From the NCBI RefSeq assembly GCF_000834055.1, contig NZ_JXSQ01000004.1, positions 124,001 to 188,000 on the forward strand: a stretch of 64,000 nt of DNA, read 5' to 3'. The notes under the pieces are model-generated. The model was given only the letters and a program-made list of their open reading frames with translations, was not told the DNA's origin and searched no databases. Below are positions 24,851 through 33,470 of this stretch, piece after piece. Source of the DNA: Leucobacter komagatae (lineage in GTDB: Bacteria > Actinomycetota > Actinomycetes > Actinomycetales > Microbacteriaceae). Position numbers and translations under genes: made by a program. Numbering within the stretch: position 1 is the stretch's first letter; each line of letters opens with the position of its first letter.

Positions 24851-26431
24851 TCAGGCTGCAGGATGCGCTGCCCTGAGTACCGCAGCGAGTTCGCGGAGTG
24901 CGCGATCGAACTCCGCGTCGACCGACCCGCCGAGCCCAATCACGAGCCCGGCCATGCCCGTTCCGCGCCGCTGCCAGTACCCGCCGAGCGGCTGCGCGCC
25001 AAGCCCCGCCTCGTTGGCAAGGCGAACGGCGAGCTGCTCACGCCGGCGAAGCTGCGCCGCGTCATCCCCGACGAACTCGAGCACTGCGTGCAGCCCTCCG
25101 TCCATCGGGCGAACCCGCACGCCCGCAATCCCTGCGAGACGCTCGGAGACGAGGTCGCGCCGCTGCGCATATCGTCGCAGCAGGCGCGCGGTGTGCCTGC
25201 GCAGCTCGCCCGTCCCCAGGTAGTGCGCGAGCGCAAACTGCACCACGGAGGAGACCGGCCCGCCGAGCTCACGGCGCACCGGAGTGAGCATCGCACGGAT
25301 GCTCTCTGGCGCGAGCAGGTAGCCGGCCGACAGCGCGGGCGCGACCGTTCGTGAGAACGTGCCGAGGAGCACGACGGACCCCGTGACCTGGTCGTCGAGT
25401 GCCGCAAGCGTCGGTAGCGGACTGCCGGTGAACCGAAGTTCCGAGTCGAAGTCGTCCTCAACGATGATCACGCCGCCCCGCTTTGCCCATGCGAGCAGCT
25501 CACGACGGCGCACAAGCGGCAGGGATCCACCGAGCGGGTACTGGTGGCTCGGGGTGACGATGACCAGGTCCAGCACCCCCTCTGGCAGGCGCGACGTGTC
25601 GAGGCCTTCGCTGTCTGTTGGGAGCGCGACGATCCGCGCTCCGTGCCGCGCTGCGACGCCGCGCAGCGACGGCAGCCCTGGGTCCTCGACACCGACGACG
25701 AGGCCGCGCCCGTGAGTGGTGCCGAGCGAGGTGAGGAGGAGACCGAGCCCCTCGCGCGTGCCGGCGGTAACCACAACGTCGGTCGCGGCGCGCGCGGTCG
25801 CGCGCATCCTGCGCAGATGGTCAGCGATCTCCTCGCGCAGCCGCTGGTCGCCGAGCGGCGGCGCAACGAGGTGCGCGCGCGCCGCGGCTTCCCGCCACGC
25901 TGCTCGCCATGCCGGGCTGTTGATCGCGCTCGGAATCGGTTCGCCGGGGGCGAGTGGCTCCCCACGCTGCTCGGCTGCCGCTTGCGGCGGGCGGAGCGGT
26001 TTGGCTGATCGCGCGGCCTCGCCATCTCCCGCGAGCGCACGTCTTGCCTCTTGCGGCTGCGTCGCACCGGCCCCACCCGTCCGGGCCGCCCCCGCGCCCG
26101 CCTGGCCGGCACCCGCGAGTTCTGGGTGCACCGCAGTGCCACGGCCGTGGACGGCGACAAGGTACCCCTCGCCGATGAGCTGTTCGTACGAGGCGACAAC
26201 GACGCCACGGGCAACGCCTATGCGTCGGGCGAGCTCGCGGGTAGCCGGCACCGGTTCTGCCGGGCGAAGCGTCCCGGCGTCGATGGCCTCGCGCAGCGCG
26301 GCAGCGAGCTGCACGGGAAGCGGGGTGTCGAGGGAACGATCAAGCTCGACAGGGAACTCGCGAGCGGCGCCGCGAGCAGGACGCGGGCTCGTGCCAACAC
26401 CGCTGCTTCGTTTTCGCGCCTCGGCCGTCAT
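24851..26431 (-). CDS. MocR-type regulator (GntR HTH + aminotransferase-like domain) lacking the PLP lysine
   Basis: 526 aa. GntR winged helix at about residues 30-105 (PLPVQLAAALREAIDAG, ARRIGVARGVVVASYEQL), an Ala/Gly/Pro-rich linker to about 175, then a class I aminotransferase-like domain. The pyridine-anchoring segment EDDFDSELRF is present, but the Schiff-base site reads GTFSRTVAPALSAGYLL, with Arg361 (CGA) where PdxR and GabR have Lys. It therefore probably cannot bind PLP covalently. It sits between a downstream DtxR gene and an upstream enoyl-CoA hydratase-family gene, each 26-27 bases away. The target is unknown; no pdxST or gab genes are adjacent. Confidence 0.9.
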   Translation of the reverse strand: MTAEARKRSSGVGTSPRPARGAAREFPVELDRSLDTPLPVQLAAALREAIDAGTLRPAEPVPATRELARRIGVARGVVVASYEQLIGEGYLVAVHGRGTAVHPELAGAGQAGAGAARTGGAGATQPQEARRALAGDGEAARSAKPLRPPQAAAEQRGEPLAPGEPIPSAINSPAWRAAWREAAARAHLVAPPLGDQRLREEIADHLRRMRATARAATDVVVTAGTREGLGLLLTSLGTTHGRGLVVGVEDPGLPSLRGVAARHGARIVALPTDSEGLDTSRLPEGVLDLVIVTPSHQYPLGGSLPLVRRRELLAWAKRGGVIIVEDDFDSELRFTGSPLPTLAALDDQVTGSVVLLGTFSRTVAPALSAGYLLAPESIRAMLTPVRRELGGPVSSVVQFALAHYLGTGELRRHTARLLRRYAQRRDLVSERLAGIAGVRVRPMDGGLHAVLEFVGDDAAQLRRREQLAVRLANEAGLGAQPLGGYWQRRGTGMAGLVIGLGGSVDAEFDRALRELAAVLRAAHPAA

Positions 26432-26457
26432 ACGTCAAGGGTATCGCCGCCGTGGCG

Positions 26458-27540
26458 CTAGCCCGCGGTCGGGAGACCGAGTCCCTGCTCCCCTGCCGGG
26501 TGCGGGGCGAGGATCTCGGCCACCTCACGCGGGTCGAGGTCTTCGACGCGGGCAGGGATCCACTGCGGGTTACGATCCTTGTCCACGAGCTGCGCCCGGA
26601 CGCCCTCAGCGAAGTTCGCGTGCACCGCGAGCCGCGGCACGACCCGGTAGTCATCCTCGAGCACGCCGGCGACGTCGAGCTGCGCTGCACGCGTGCGGGC
26701 GAGCTGCGCGACGGTGACGGCGAGCGACAGCGGGCACATGCCCCGCACCGTTTCCGCCGTAGCGAGCGCGCGCTCGTCGGCGCTACTCTCCAGCGCTGCC
26801 AGCAGCGCGACAATCGCCCCGACTGGGTCAGCGACAGCGTCGACGGACCCGAGCGCCTCGTCAGCAATCGGATCAAACCAGTCACGCACGGCGAGCAGCG
26901 GGGCCTCGGGAACCGGCTCGGCGAAGTCGGCGAGCGCAGTCTCCGGATCCGCGCCAGCCGCGAGCGCGTCGCGGAGTTGCTCGATCCGCTCGCTCAGTAT
27001 GAGGGTGTCGGCGAACCCGAGCGCGATCGCGTCAGCGGGGCCCATCTCGCTCGCGGTGATCGCGAGGTATTCGCCGAGCCGGCCAGGGGCCCGTGCGAGC
27101 AGGAAGTGGCCGCCGACATCGGGCATGATGCCGATGCGCGCCTCGGGCATTGCGAGGCGGCTGCGTTCCGTCACGACGCGGAAGGCCGCGTGACCGCCAA
27201 GCCCGATACCGCCGCCCATCGCGATGCCATCCATAATGGCGACAACCGGGATCGGTGAGGCGCTCACCCGGTAGTCGACGGCGTACTCCGCGCCGAACAA
27301 CGCCCGCGGATCACCTCCGAAGGCAATCTGCTTAATGTCACCTCCGCCGCAGAACCCGCGCTCTCCCGCACCGTCGAGCACGATCGCGTTCGAGCCGGTA
27401 GCCGACTCAAGTGCCGCATCAATGCCGTCGAACATCTCCGTGTTCAGCGCGTTGATCGCCCGGGGCCGGTTCAGCGTGACCCGCGTGATCGCGCCAACTC
27501 GATCGACAAGGATGAGCGGTTCAGAAACTTCAGCGTTCAT
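26458..27540 (-). CDS. enoyl-CoA hydratase/isomerase family protein, probably 3-hydroxyisobutyryl-CoA hydrolase
   Basis: 360 aa from the ATG at 27540 (MNAEVSEPLIL); an upstream extension is unsupported. Crotonase fold: oxyanion-hole segments GERGFCGGGDIKQIAFGG and MDGIAMGGGIGLGGH, then MPEARIGIMPDVGGHFLLAR. The length and the C-terminal segment (DYRVVPRLAVHANFAEGVRAQL, NPQWIPARVEDL) match 3-hydroxyisobutyryl-CoA hydrolases of valine degradation rather than 260-aa hydratases. First gene of a same-strand run with the MocR and DtxR genes; divergent from DUF3097 with 58 bases between. Confidence 0.88.
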   Translation of the reverse strand: MNAEVSEPLILVDRVGAITRVTLNRPRAINALNTEMFDGIDAALESATGSNAIVLDGAGERGFCGGGDIKQIAFGGDPRALFGAEYAVDYRVSASPIPVVAIMDGIAMGGGIGLGGHAAFRVVTERSRLAMPEARIGIMPDVGGHFLLARAPGRLGEYLAITASEMGPADAIALGFADTLILSERIEQLRDALAAGADPETALADFAEPVPEAPLLAVRDWFDPIADEALGSVDAVADPVGAIVALLAALESSADERALATAETVRGMCPLSLAVTVAQLARTRAAQLDVAGVLEDDYRVVPRLAVHANFAEGVRAQLVDKDRNPQWIPARVEDLDPREVAEILAPHPAGEQGLGLPTAG

Positions 27541-27598
27541 ACTCAACACGCTAGCAGTCGGGCGTGAGCGCCGCATAGGGAGCGTGTTCGCTAGGCTC

Positions 27599-28442
27599 AT
27601 GTGCGTGTTCGACAATCGCTATGACGACGACCCGATCGCCCGGATGAAGCCGCGGCGCGGCCCTGTGCAGCGCAAGGAAGTTCCGTTGGTGAAGGGGCTC
27701 GTCGTCGAGCACAGCCTGACGGAGTTCTGTGGGGCGGTGATCGATGCGCGCGATGGCGTCCTCCGGCTCGAGGACTTCGACGGCGCGGTGCGCTCCTTCC
27801 CGCGCAGCGACGCGTTCCTCGTCGATGGGGAGCCAGTGACATTCGTTGCACCGCAGCGTGCCCCCGTGCGGCGGCGCACGGCCTCGGGTTCCTTTGCCGC
27901 GCCGCAGGAGCGTGCACGTGTCGCGATGCCGAGCAGGATCTTTGTCGAGGGCAGGCACGACGCCGAGCTCGTCGAGCAGGTGTGGGGGGACGATCTGCGG
28001 GTGGAGGGGGATCGTCGTCGAGCTACTTGACGGTGCAGACCACCTGGAGCGGGTGCTCGCCGAGTTTCAGCCGGGGCCAGAACGTCGTGCTGGGGTGCTC
28101 CTTGATCACCTCGTCGCTGGTTCAAAGGAGACCCGGATCGCCGAGGCGATCGCGCGGGGCACGCACGGCGCGCACGTGCGCATTGTTGGCCACCCCTACA
28201 TCGACATTTGGGAAGCGGTGAAGCCGGAACGGCTCGGGCTGACGCAGTGGCCGCGAATCCCCCGCGGCACCGATTGGAAGACAGGCATCTGCCTGTCGCT
28301 CGGTTGGCCCGCAGAGGATCTTGCGGATATCGCTGATGCCTGGAAGCGCATCCGGGGGCGCGTGCGCAACTTCCGTGACCTGGAGCCGCAGCTGGTCGGC
28401 CGCGTCGAAGAGCTCATCGACTTCGTCTCCGTTGGGCAGTGA
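27599..28442 (+). CDS. DUF3097 family protein, interrupted by a +1 frameshift
   Basis: Actinobacterial DUF3097 (PF11296) protein of about 280 aa, function unknown. The first part (FDNRYDDDPIARMKP, EFCGAVI, RIFVEGRHDAELVEQVWGDD) runs in one frame to a run of five G at 28006-28010. Dropping one G continues as LRVEGIVVELLDGADHLERVL, LLDHLVAGSKETRIAEAI and GLTQWPRIPRGTDWKTGIC, all family-conserved, to the stop at 28442. As written, translation stops at 28030. The 844-base span (3n+1) fits one inserted base. Start ATG 27599, with GTG 27605 possible. It may be a sequencing error, since both halves look under normal selection. Confidence 0.85.
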
Positions 28443-28507
28443 GCTGTCGGGCACTCATCAGCTTGCCCAGCGTATTCTGAGTGGATCACGACACAGAGGT
28501 GGGTGCA

Positions 28508-29365
28508 ATGCCTGAGCCGAGCAAACCGATTTTTTTGCTCATGCCCGAGTGGCAGGGATCCGCTTCGTCGCGCGCAATGTTCCTCACGGATGGCGCTGCG
28601 GTACTGCGTGAGGATCTTCCCCCAAGCGCGCGCATTGACGTTCAGGTGCCCGCGCACGCCGGAGACGCGCTCGGCACGCCAGTCGCGCGTCTCAGCTCGC
28701 TCCTTGCTGCCCGCGACGCCGCACGCGAGATCCTTGCAGGCCGCGACGAACTGGCGATCACGCTCGGCGGCGATTGCGCATCGACACTCGCTGGCATCGA
28801 GCGAGCCGTCGCACTCGACCCGGGGGTCGCCGTGCTCTGGTGCGACGCGCAGCCAGACCTGCAGCATCCGGGAACGTCGCCCTCTGGCGCAGCATCGGGG
28901 ATGACACTCAGGCACGCACTCGGTGCTGGTTCCGACGATCTCAACGCCGCAACCCCGGTCGACCCGGCTCGCGTGCTACTCGTTGGGGCACGCGAGGTCG
29001 ACCAGGAAGAGGCGGAGGCGATCGCAGCACTCGGGATCCGCTCGGAGCCAGCGCCTGCCGGAGATGGCAGTGACACCGCGGAGCGCGTTGCAGCGTGGCT
29101 CGCTGAGGTGCAGGCGACAAGCCTGTACATCCACATCGATCTCGACGTGCTCGATCCCGCCGACTTTTCGTCCGTGCACGCCGCGGTCCCCTTCGGGTTC
29201 TCCGTTGCGGAGCTTACGGGGGTGCTCCGGGCAGCCGTTGCGACAACCGCACTCACGGGCGCAGCGATCTGCGAGTTCGCACCAGCCGATGCCTCGATGG
29301 CGGCCGAGGACGCGCCGACCGTGCTGCGCATCCTCGCAGCACTCCTCTCGGGAGGCGCGGCATGA
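28508..29365 (+). CDS. arginase/ureohydrolase-fold protein with altered metal site
   Basis: 285 aa; ATG at 28508 follows GAGGTG. Ureohydrolase motifs are recognisable but altered: GGDC has Cys90 where arginases have a metal-binding His, and WCDAQPD has Gln115 in place of the second metal His. The four Asp ligands are kept (D113, D117 and D211, D213 in HIDLDVLDP), and EFAPAD retains the late Glu. It may bind one metal, hydrolyse a different guanidino or amide substrate, or be non-catalytic. Cys at the first position is seen in other actinobacterial arginase-family proteins; losing both is less expected. Its stop overlaps the next start (ATGA). Confidence 0.85.
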   Translation: MPEPSKPIFLLMPEWQGSASSRAMFLTDGAAVLREDLPPSARIDVQVPAHAGDALGTPVARLSSLLAARDAAREILAGRDELAITLGGDCASTLAGIERAVALDPGVAVLWCDAQPDLQHPGTSPSGAASGMTLRHALGAGSDDLNAATPVDPARVLLVGAREVDQEEAEAIAALGIRSEPAPAGDGSDTAERVAAWLAEVQATSLYIHIDLDVLDPADFSSVHAAVPFGFSVAELTGVLRAAVATTALTGAAICEFAPADASMAAEDAPTVLRILAALLSGGAA

Positions 29366-29778
29366 GCCGGGCAACGTCACAGGACGCGCTCACCGGTCGG
29401 GTCCCAGCAGCCGAGACTCGCGGCCGCCGCCAGCGGAACCTGCCGCTGGCATGGTTCGGCTACGCCTACGCCACTGCCGTTGGGTTTGTATGGGGTTCGA
29501 TTTGGTCAACGGGCGCGGTAGAGCGCGTCGACGGGCTGTGGGTCTTCCGCGGCATGCCGAGGTGGACATTCGGCCGCGGCGGCAGCTGCGTCGGTGCCTG
29601 CTACCTCACGCACTCCAACGTGAGTCCCGCCGTGCTGAGGCACGAACGGGTGCACCGTCAGCAATGGCGCAGGTACGGCCTGGCCATGCCCCTGCTATAT
29701 ATGGCCGCTGGTAGGAACCCCCTCAAGAACAGATTCGAGATCGAGGCCGGCCTCAAAGACGGTGGCTATATTCGCTAG
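29362..29778 (+). CDS. small HExxH-containing membrane-associated protein, 138 aa
   Basis: Translationally coupled to the arginase-fold gene by an ATGA overlap. A hydrophobic stretch at about residues 31-50 could span or touch the membrane. H94-E-R-V-H98 is an HExxH zinc-binding motif inside a helix (AVLRHERVHRQQWRRYG), with Glu126 and Glu128 downstream as possible third ligands. Two Cys (C76, C80) precede it. Homologues in related genera often carry misleading names such as Fe-S oxidoreductase; no Fe-S motif is visible. It could be a minimal metallopeptidase-like protein. Function unknown. Confidence 0.7.
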   Translation: MSRATSQDALTGRVPAAETRGRRQRNLPLAWFGYAYATAVGFVWGSIWSTGAVERVDGLWVFRGMPRWTFGRGGSCVGACYLTHSNVSPAVLRHERVHRQQWRRYGLAMPLLYMAAGRNPLKNRFEIEAGLKDGGYIR

Positions 29779-30017
29779 GCGTTTTCGCGCCGCGCCTGAC
29801 CGGGTAGGGCATACGTAACAACACTGCAACAAGGTCGTCATCTCGCGGACGCCCGGCGTTGGCTCAGCGTAGTCTCGTTCTTCGACACCAGCGCAGCGAG
29901 GCGCGGGCGTTCAACGCGACCGAGGTCGCGCTGAGTCCGTCTGCGATCGCACAGCGTCGACGCAGACTCCAGAAACTAGCTACATCTGCACGAGCAGAGT
30001 CAATCCGAGGAGTCAAA

Positions 30018-31550
30018 GTGAGTGAGTCGAACCCCAAGGCGCCGAGCTACGAGAAACGCAAGCGCTCGAAGACCCCGCTGATCATCGGCATCGTGATCGT
30101 CGTCGGGCTTGTGGCAGCGATCGCAGCGTACTTCGCACTGACCAAGCCAGCAGGCGACTCCGGCGGGAAGAACGAAATCGCCGTCGGCCTCGTCCTCGAG
30201 CCGACAAGCCTCGACGTGCGCAACGACGCCGGCGTTGCCACCGGTCAGGTGCTCATCGACAACGTCTACCAGGGGCTCGTTGGCATCGCACCAGGCAGCA
30301 TCGCGGACATTGTTCCCGTTCTTGCAACCGAGATGCCCGAGGTCAGCGCCGACGGTCTCGAGTACACCTTCACGCTGCGCGACGGCGTCACGTTCCACTC
30401 TGGTGCAGCGCTCACGACCGACGACGTCGTCGCCTCACTCGAGCCAGCCCTCACCCCCGAGACGGTCGGCTACGCCGTCGCGGTCGAGAAGAACGGCGAC
30501 AGCCAGGTGAAGCTCACGCTCGAGCAGCCCAACTCGCTGCTGCTCTGGGAGCTCGCGGGCTCGGCAGGAGTCATTCTTGAGGGCGGCGCAACGGACGGGC
30601 TGCAGAACTCGGCGAACGGCACGGGCCCCTTCGAGTTTGCGCGCTGGAAGCAGGGCGACAGCATCACGCTCGAGAAGAACGCAGACTACTGGGGCGAGCC
30701 GGCCAAGGTCGACAGCGCAATCTTCCGGTTCTTCCCTGAGGGCCGCGCCGCGGTCAACGCCCTCAAGGACGGCGACATCGACGTGCACACCGCGCTGCTC
30801 CCGCCGCTGCGCGCCGAGTTCGAGGGCAACGCCAACTTCGACCTGGTCCGCGCCGAGAGCGCCGACGTGTTCACCCTCGGCTACAACAGCGCCCGCGCTC
30901 CCTTCAACGACCCACGCGTCCGCCAGGCACTGAGCATGGCGATCGACGGCAAGACCCTCGTCGGCACGCAGAACGGCGACGCGAAGCCGCTCGGCAGCCC
31001 CATCACCGAGCTCGAGCCCGGCTACGCCGACCTCACCGATATCAACGCATACGATCCCGAGGCGGCGCGCGCGCTGCTCGCTGAGGCCGGACAGCCAAAC
31101 CTCAGCCTCTCCATCACGGCACCGAACTTCTACGACACCGCTTCGCTCGACCTCGTCGTGAGCCAGCTCGCAGAGGTCGGGGTCTCCGCCAAGGTGAAGG
31201 CCGTCGAGTTCCCAACCTGGCTCAACGACGTGTACTCGAACCATGATTTCGACCTCAGCTACGTCGACCATGCTGAGGCGCGCGACTTCGGCAACTACGC
31301 AAACCCCGGCTACTACTTCGGGTACGACAATCCCGAGGTGCAGCGGCTCTACGCCGAGGCGCTCGCAAGCATCGACCCGGCAGCAGAGGCTGATCTGCTC
31401 GAACAGGCTGCACGCCTCGTCGCCGCGGACGCGCCAGCGAAGTGGCTTTTCAACTACACCCCGACCAACGTTGTCGGCACCCAGGTTCACGGCTTCCCGT
31501 CGGTGAACACGAACTCGCGTGTCAACCTCGCAGGTGTGAGCGTAGAGTAA
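30018..31550 (+). CDS. peptide ABC transporter substrate-binding protein (SBP_bac_5)
   Basis: 510 aa from the GTG at 30018, preceded by GAGGAG with five-base spacing. Cluster C binding protein of the DppA/OppA type: EIAVGLVLEPTSLDVRND, LATEMPEVSADGLEYTFTLRDGVTFHSG, NGTGPFEFARWKQGDSI and LGYNSARAPFNDPRVRQALSMAID are family hallmarks. The N-terminus (KRKRSKTPLIIGIVIVVGLVAAIAAYFAL) is a membrane segment without a lipobox Cys, so it may stay anchored by an uncleaved helix instead of lipid. First gene of the operon with two permeases, two ATPases and a YbaK protein; a hairpin follows it. Confidence 0.93.
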   Translation: MSESNPKAPSYEKRKRSKTPLIIGIVIVVGLVAAIAAYFALTKPAGDSGGKNEIAVGLVLEPTSLDVRNDAGVATGQVLIDNVYQGLVGIAPGSIADIVPVLATEMPEVSADGLEYTFTLRDGVTFHSGAALTTDDVVASLEPALTPETVGYAVAVEKNGDSQVKLTLEQPNSLLLWELAGSAGVILEGGATDGLQNSANGTGPFEFARWKQGDSITLEKNADYWGEPAKVDSAIFRFFPEGRAAVNALKDGDIDVHTALLPPLRAEFEGNANFDLVRAESADVFTLGYNSARAPFNDPRVRQALSMAIDGKTLVGTQNGDAKPLGSPITELEPGYADLTDINAYDPEAARALLAEAGQPNLSLSITAPNFYDTASLDLVVSQLAEVGVSAKVKAVEFPTWLNDVYSNHDFDLSYVDHAEARDFGNYANPGYYFGYDNPEVQRLYAEALASIDPAAEADLLEQAARLVAADAPAKWLFNYTPTNVVGTQVHGFPSVNTNSRVNLAGVSVE

Positions 31551-31573
31551 CCGCCAGCAGGTCGCTTGCACAG

Positions 31574-31616
31574 TTCGGGCCCGGAGCTCCCGCATTACAG
31601 CGGGAACGGGCCCGAA
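31574..31616 (+). terminator. intercistronic hairpin between binding protein and permease genes
   Basis: Nested inverted repeats: outer TTCGGGCCCG / CGGGCCCGAA, inner TCCCGC / GCGGGA. Without a T run it is more likely a partial terminator or 3'-protecting stem, which would keep binding-protein mRNA in excess. Confidence 0.55.
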
Positions 31617-31651
31617 CACGTACCCGGATGAACTGACCAGGAGGTCACAGA

Positions 31652-31672
31652 GTGAGTAGTCTCATACCGTGA
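31652..31672 (+). other. six-codon leader reading frame coupled to the permease start
   Basis: AGGAGG with seven-base spacing precedes GTG 31652, which encodes only VSSLIP and stops at TGA 31670-31672. That stop overlaps the permease GTG at 31669 (GTGA). The permease start has no site of its own, so ribosomes loaded here probably reinitiate. Confidence 0.5.
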
Positions 31673-32625
31673 CGCGTTTCATTCTCGGCCGGACAGGTCT
31701 GTTGGCACTCGCCTGGCTGGTCGCGAGCGTGCTCATCTTTGCGACGCTCAGGATCCTTCCCGGCGACGTCGCACAGGTCATCGGTGGCACGCAGGCCTCA
31801 CCCGCCCAGATCGCGTCGCTGCGGGAGGCGCTCGGGCTCAATCGGCCGCTCCTCACCCAGTACGTCGAATGGATCGGTGGCGTGCTTCGCTTCGATCTCG
31901 GCACCTCGGTCGTCACTGGGAGCGAAATCTCCGCTGAGCTCGCGGAAAAGGCTGAGGTGACGATCCCGCTGACGATCATGTCGCTGCTCGTCGTGCTCCT
32001 CGTCGCTATCCCCCTCGGCGTGTTCGCTGCGTACCGAAACAACACGCCACTCGGACAGCTCGTCTCCGCGTCAAGCGTGCTCGCCTCCGCCATCCCCGTT
32101 GTTTGGGCGGGTCTTCTCGGCACCCTCCTCCTCTCGTCGTGGCTCGGCTGGCTACCGTCGCAGGGGTTCCCGCGCGATGGCTGGGCAGACCCGCTGCAGG
32201 CGGTGCGGTCGCTCGTGCTGCCCGCTCTCACGATCGGCCTCATCGAGGGCGCGATCCTCTTCCGCCTCGTCCGCAGCGCGACGCTGCGTGCGCTCGAGGC
32301 CGATCACGTCCGCACCGCGATGTCGCAGGGGAACTCGAGGCTGCGTGCCCTCCTCACACAGGGACTGCCTGGCGTCGGGCTCTCGATCATCTCCATGCTC
32401 GGCCTGCAGGCCGCAGCCCTCCTCGTCGGCGCGGTCGTCGTCGAACAGCTGTTCAGCCTCCCGGGGCTCGGCACCATGCTGGTCTCCGACGTTGGCGAAC
32501 GCGACCTGCCGAAGGTGCAATCAACGCTGCTCGTGCTCACGAGCGTCATCCTTGTCATGGGGGCGCTCGTCGACGTCGTTCACCGCCTCATTGACCCGCG
32601 GCTCCGATCGGAGGGCGAAGAATGA
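31669..32625 (+). CDS. peptide ABC transporter permease (DppB/OppB-like)
   Basis: 318 aa, six membrane helices; starts FILGRTGLLALAWLVASVLIFATLRILPGD, the classic DppB N-terminus with its conserved LPGD. The EAA-type loop for ATPase contact is LEADHVRTAMSQGNSRLRALL. The GTG at 31669 overlaps a six-codon leader frame that owns the Shine-Dalgarno, and its stop overlaps the next permease (ATGA). Works with the 32622 permease as the membrane channel. Confidence 0.93.
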   Translation: MTRFILGRTGLLALAWLVASVLIFATLRILPGDVAQVIGGTQASPAQIASLREALGLNRPLLTQYVEWIGGVLRFDLGTSVVTGSEISAELAEKAEVTIPLTIMSLLVVLLVAIPLGVFAAYRNNTPLGQLVSASSVLASAIPVVWAGLLGTLLLSSWLGWLPSQGFPRDGWADPLQAVRSLVLPALTIGLIEGAILFRLVRSATLRALEADHVRTAMSQGNSRLRALLTQGLPGVGLSIISMLGLQAAALLVGAVVVEQLFSLPGLGTMLVSDVGERDLPKVQSTLLVLTSVILVMGALVDVVHRLIDPRLRSEGEE

Positions 32626-33470
32626 GAACGCTCAACAGGGTGCTCAGAAAGCCCGTCGGGAGCATCGCACTCGCGGTGCTCGGCCTCGTCGCGCTCGTCG
32701 CAATCGCGTCCCTCTTCTGGCTACCGCAAGACCCCAACCACGCAACGGGCAACGTGTGGCTCTCACCGTCGTCAGCGCACTGGCTCGGAACCGACGGCAG
32801 CGGCCGCGACATCGCCTCACGCCTCATCGCGGGAAGCAGGGTCTCCTTCGGTGTTGCGCTCGGCACCGGAGCACTCGCGAGCATCATCGGGTTTGTGCTC
32901 GCCCTCCTCGGGGGTCTCGGACGCCGGCCGGTCCGCGAGGTGGTCGCTGTAGGCATTGACGTGCTCGTCGCGTTTCCCACCACGCTGCTCGCCATCATGC
33001 TGACCGCCGTGTTTGGCTCCGGCATCCCGATTGTCATCGCCGCACTCGGGATTGCCTTCGGTGTATCAATGGGGCGAGTGCTTCGCGCGGAGTTCAGGCA
33101 GGTATCCGGGGCAGACTTCGTCGTCGCAGCACAGGTCTCAGGGCTCTCCCGCACGCGGATCCTGTTCCGCCACCTCATTCCGAGCGTGCTGCCCGTCTAC
33201 ATCGTGCAGGTCACCTGGATCATGGGAACCGCTGTGCTCGCGGAAGCCAGCCTGAGCTACCTCGGATTCGGCGCACCGAAAGACATCCCATCGTGGGGCG
33301 GCATGCTCGCCTCGACGCAGCGATTCGTGTCCATCTACCCCGAGACCGTCGTGTGGCCGGGCCTTGCCATCACGATCACGGTGCTCGCATTCTTCCTCTT
33401 CGGGGATCAGTTGCGCGATGCCCTCGACACCAGGGACCCCGTGGACGAGACAACGGAGGTGCCGCGATGA
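32622..33470 (+). CDS. peptide ABC transporter permease (DppC/OppC-like)
   Basis: 282 aa with the DppC pattern: HWLGTDGSGRDIASRLIAGSRVSFGVAL after helix 1, then the EAA loop VVAAQVSGLSRTRILFRHLIPSVLP and the C-terminal LSYLGFGAPKDIPSWGGMLA. Five to six membrane helices. It overlaps the upstream permease and downstream ATPase genes by four bases each, so the channel and ATPase subunits are translated in step. Confidence 0.94.
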   Translation: MRTLNRVLRKPVGSIALAVLGLVALVAIASLFWLPQDPNHATGNVWLSPSSAHWLGTDGSGRDIASRLIAGSRVSFGVALGTGALASIIGFVLALLGGLGRRPVREVVAVGIDVLVAFPTTLLAIMLTAVFGSGIPIVIAALGIAFGVSMGRVLRAEFRQVSGADFVVAAQVSGLSRTRILFRHLIPSVLPVYIVQVTWIMGTAVLAEASLSYLGFGAPKDIPSWGGMLASTQRFVSIYPETVVWPGLAITITVLAFFLFGDQLRDALDTRDPVDETTEVPR

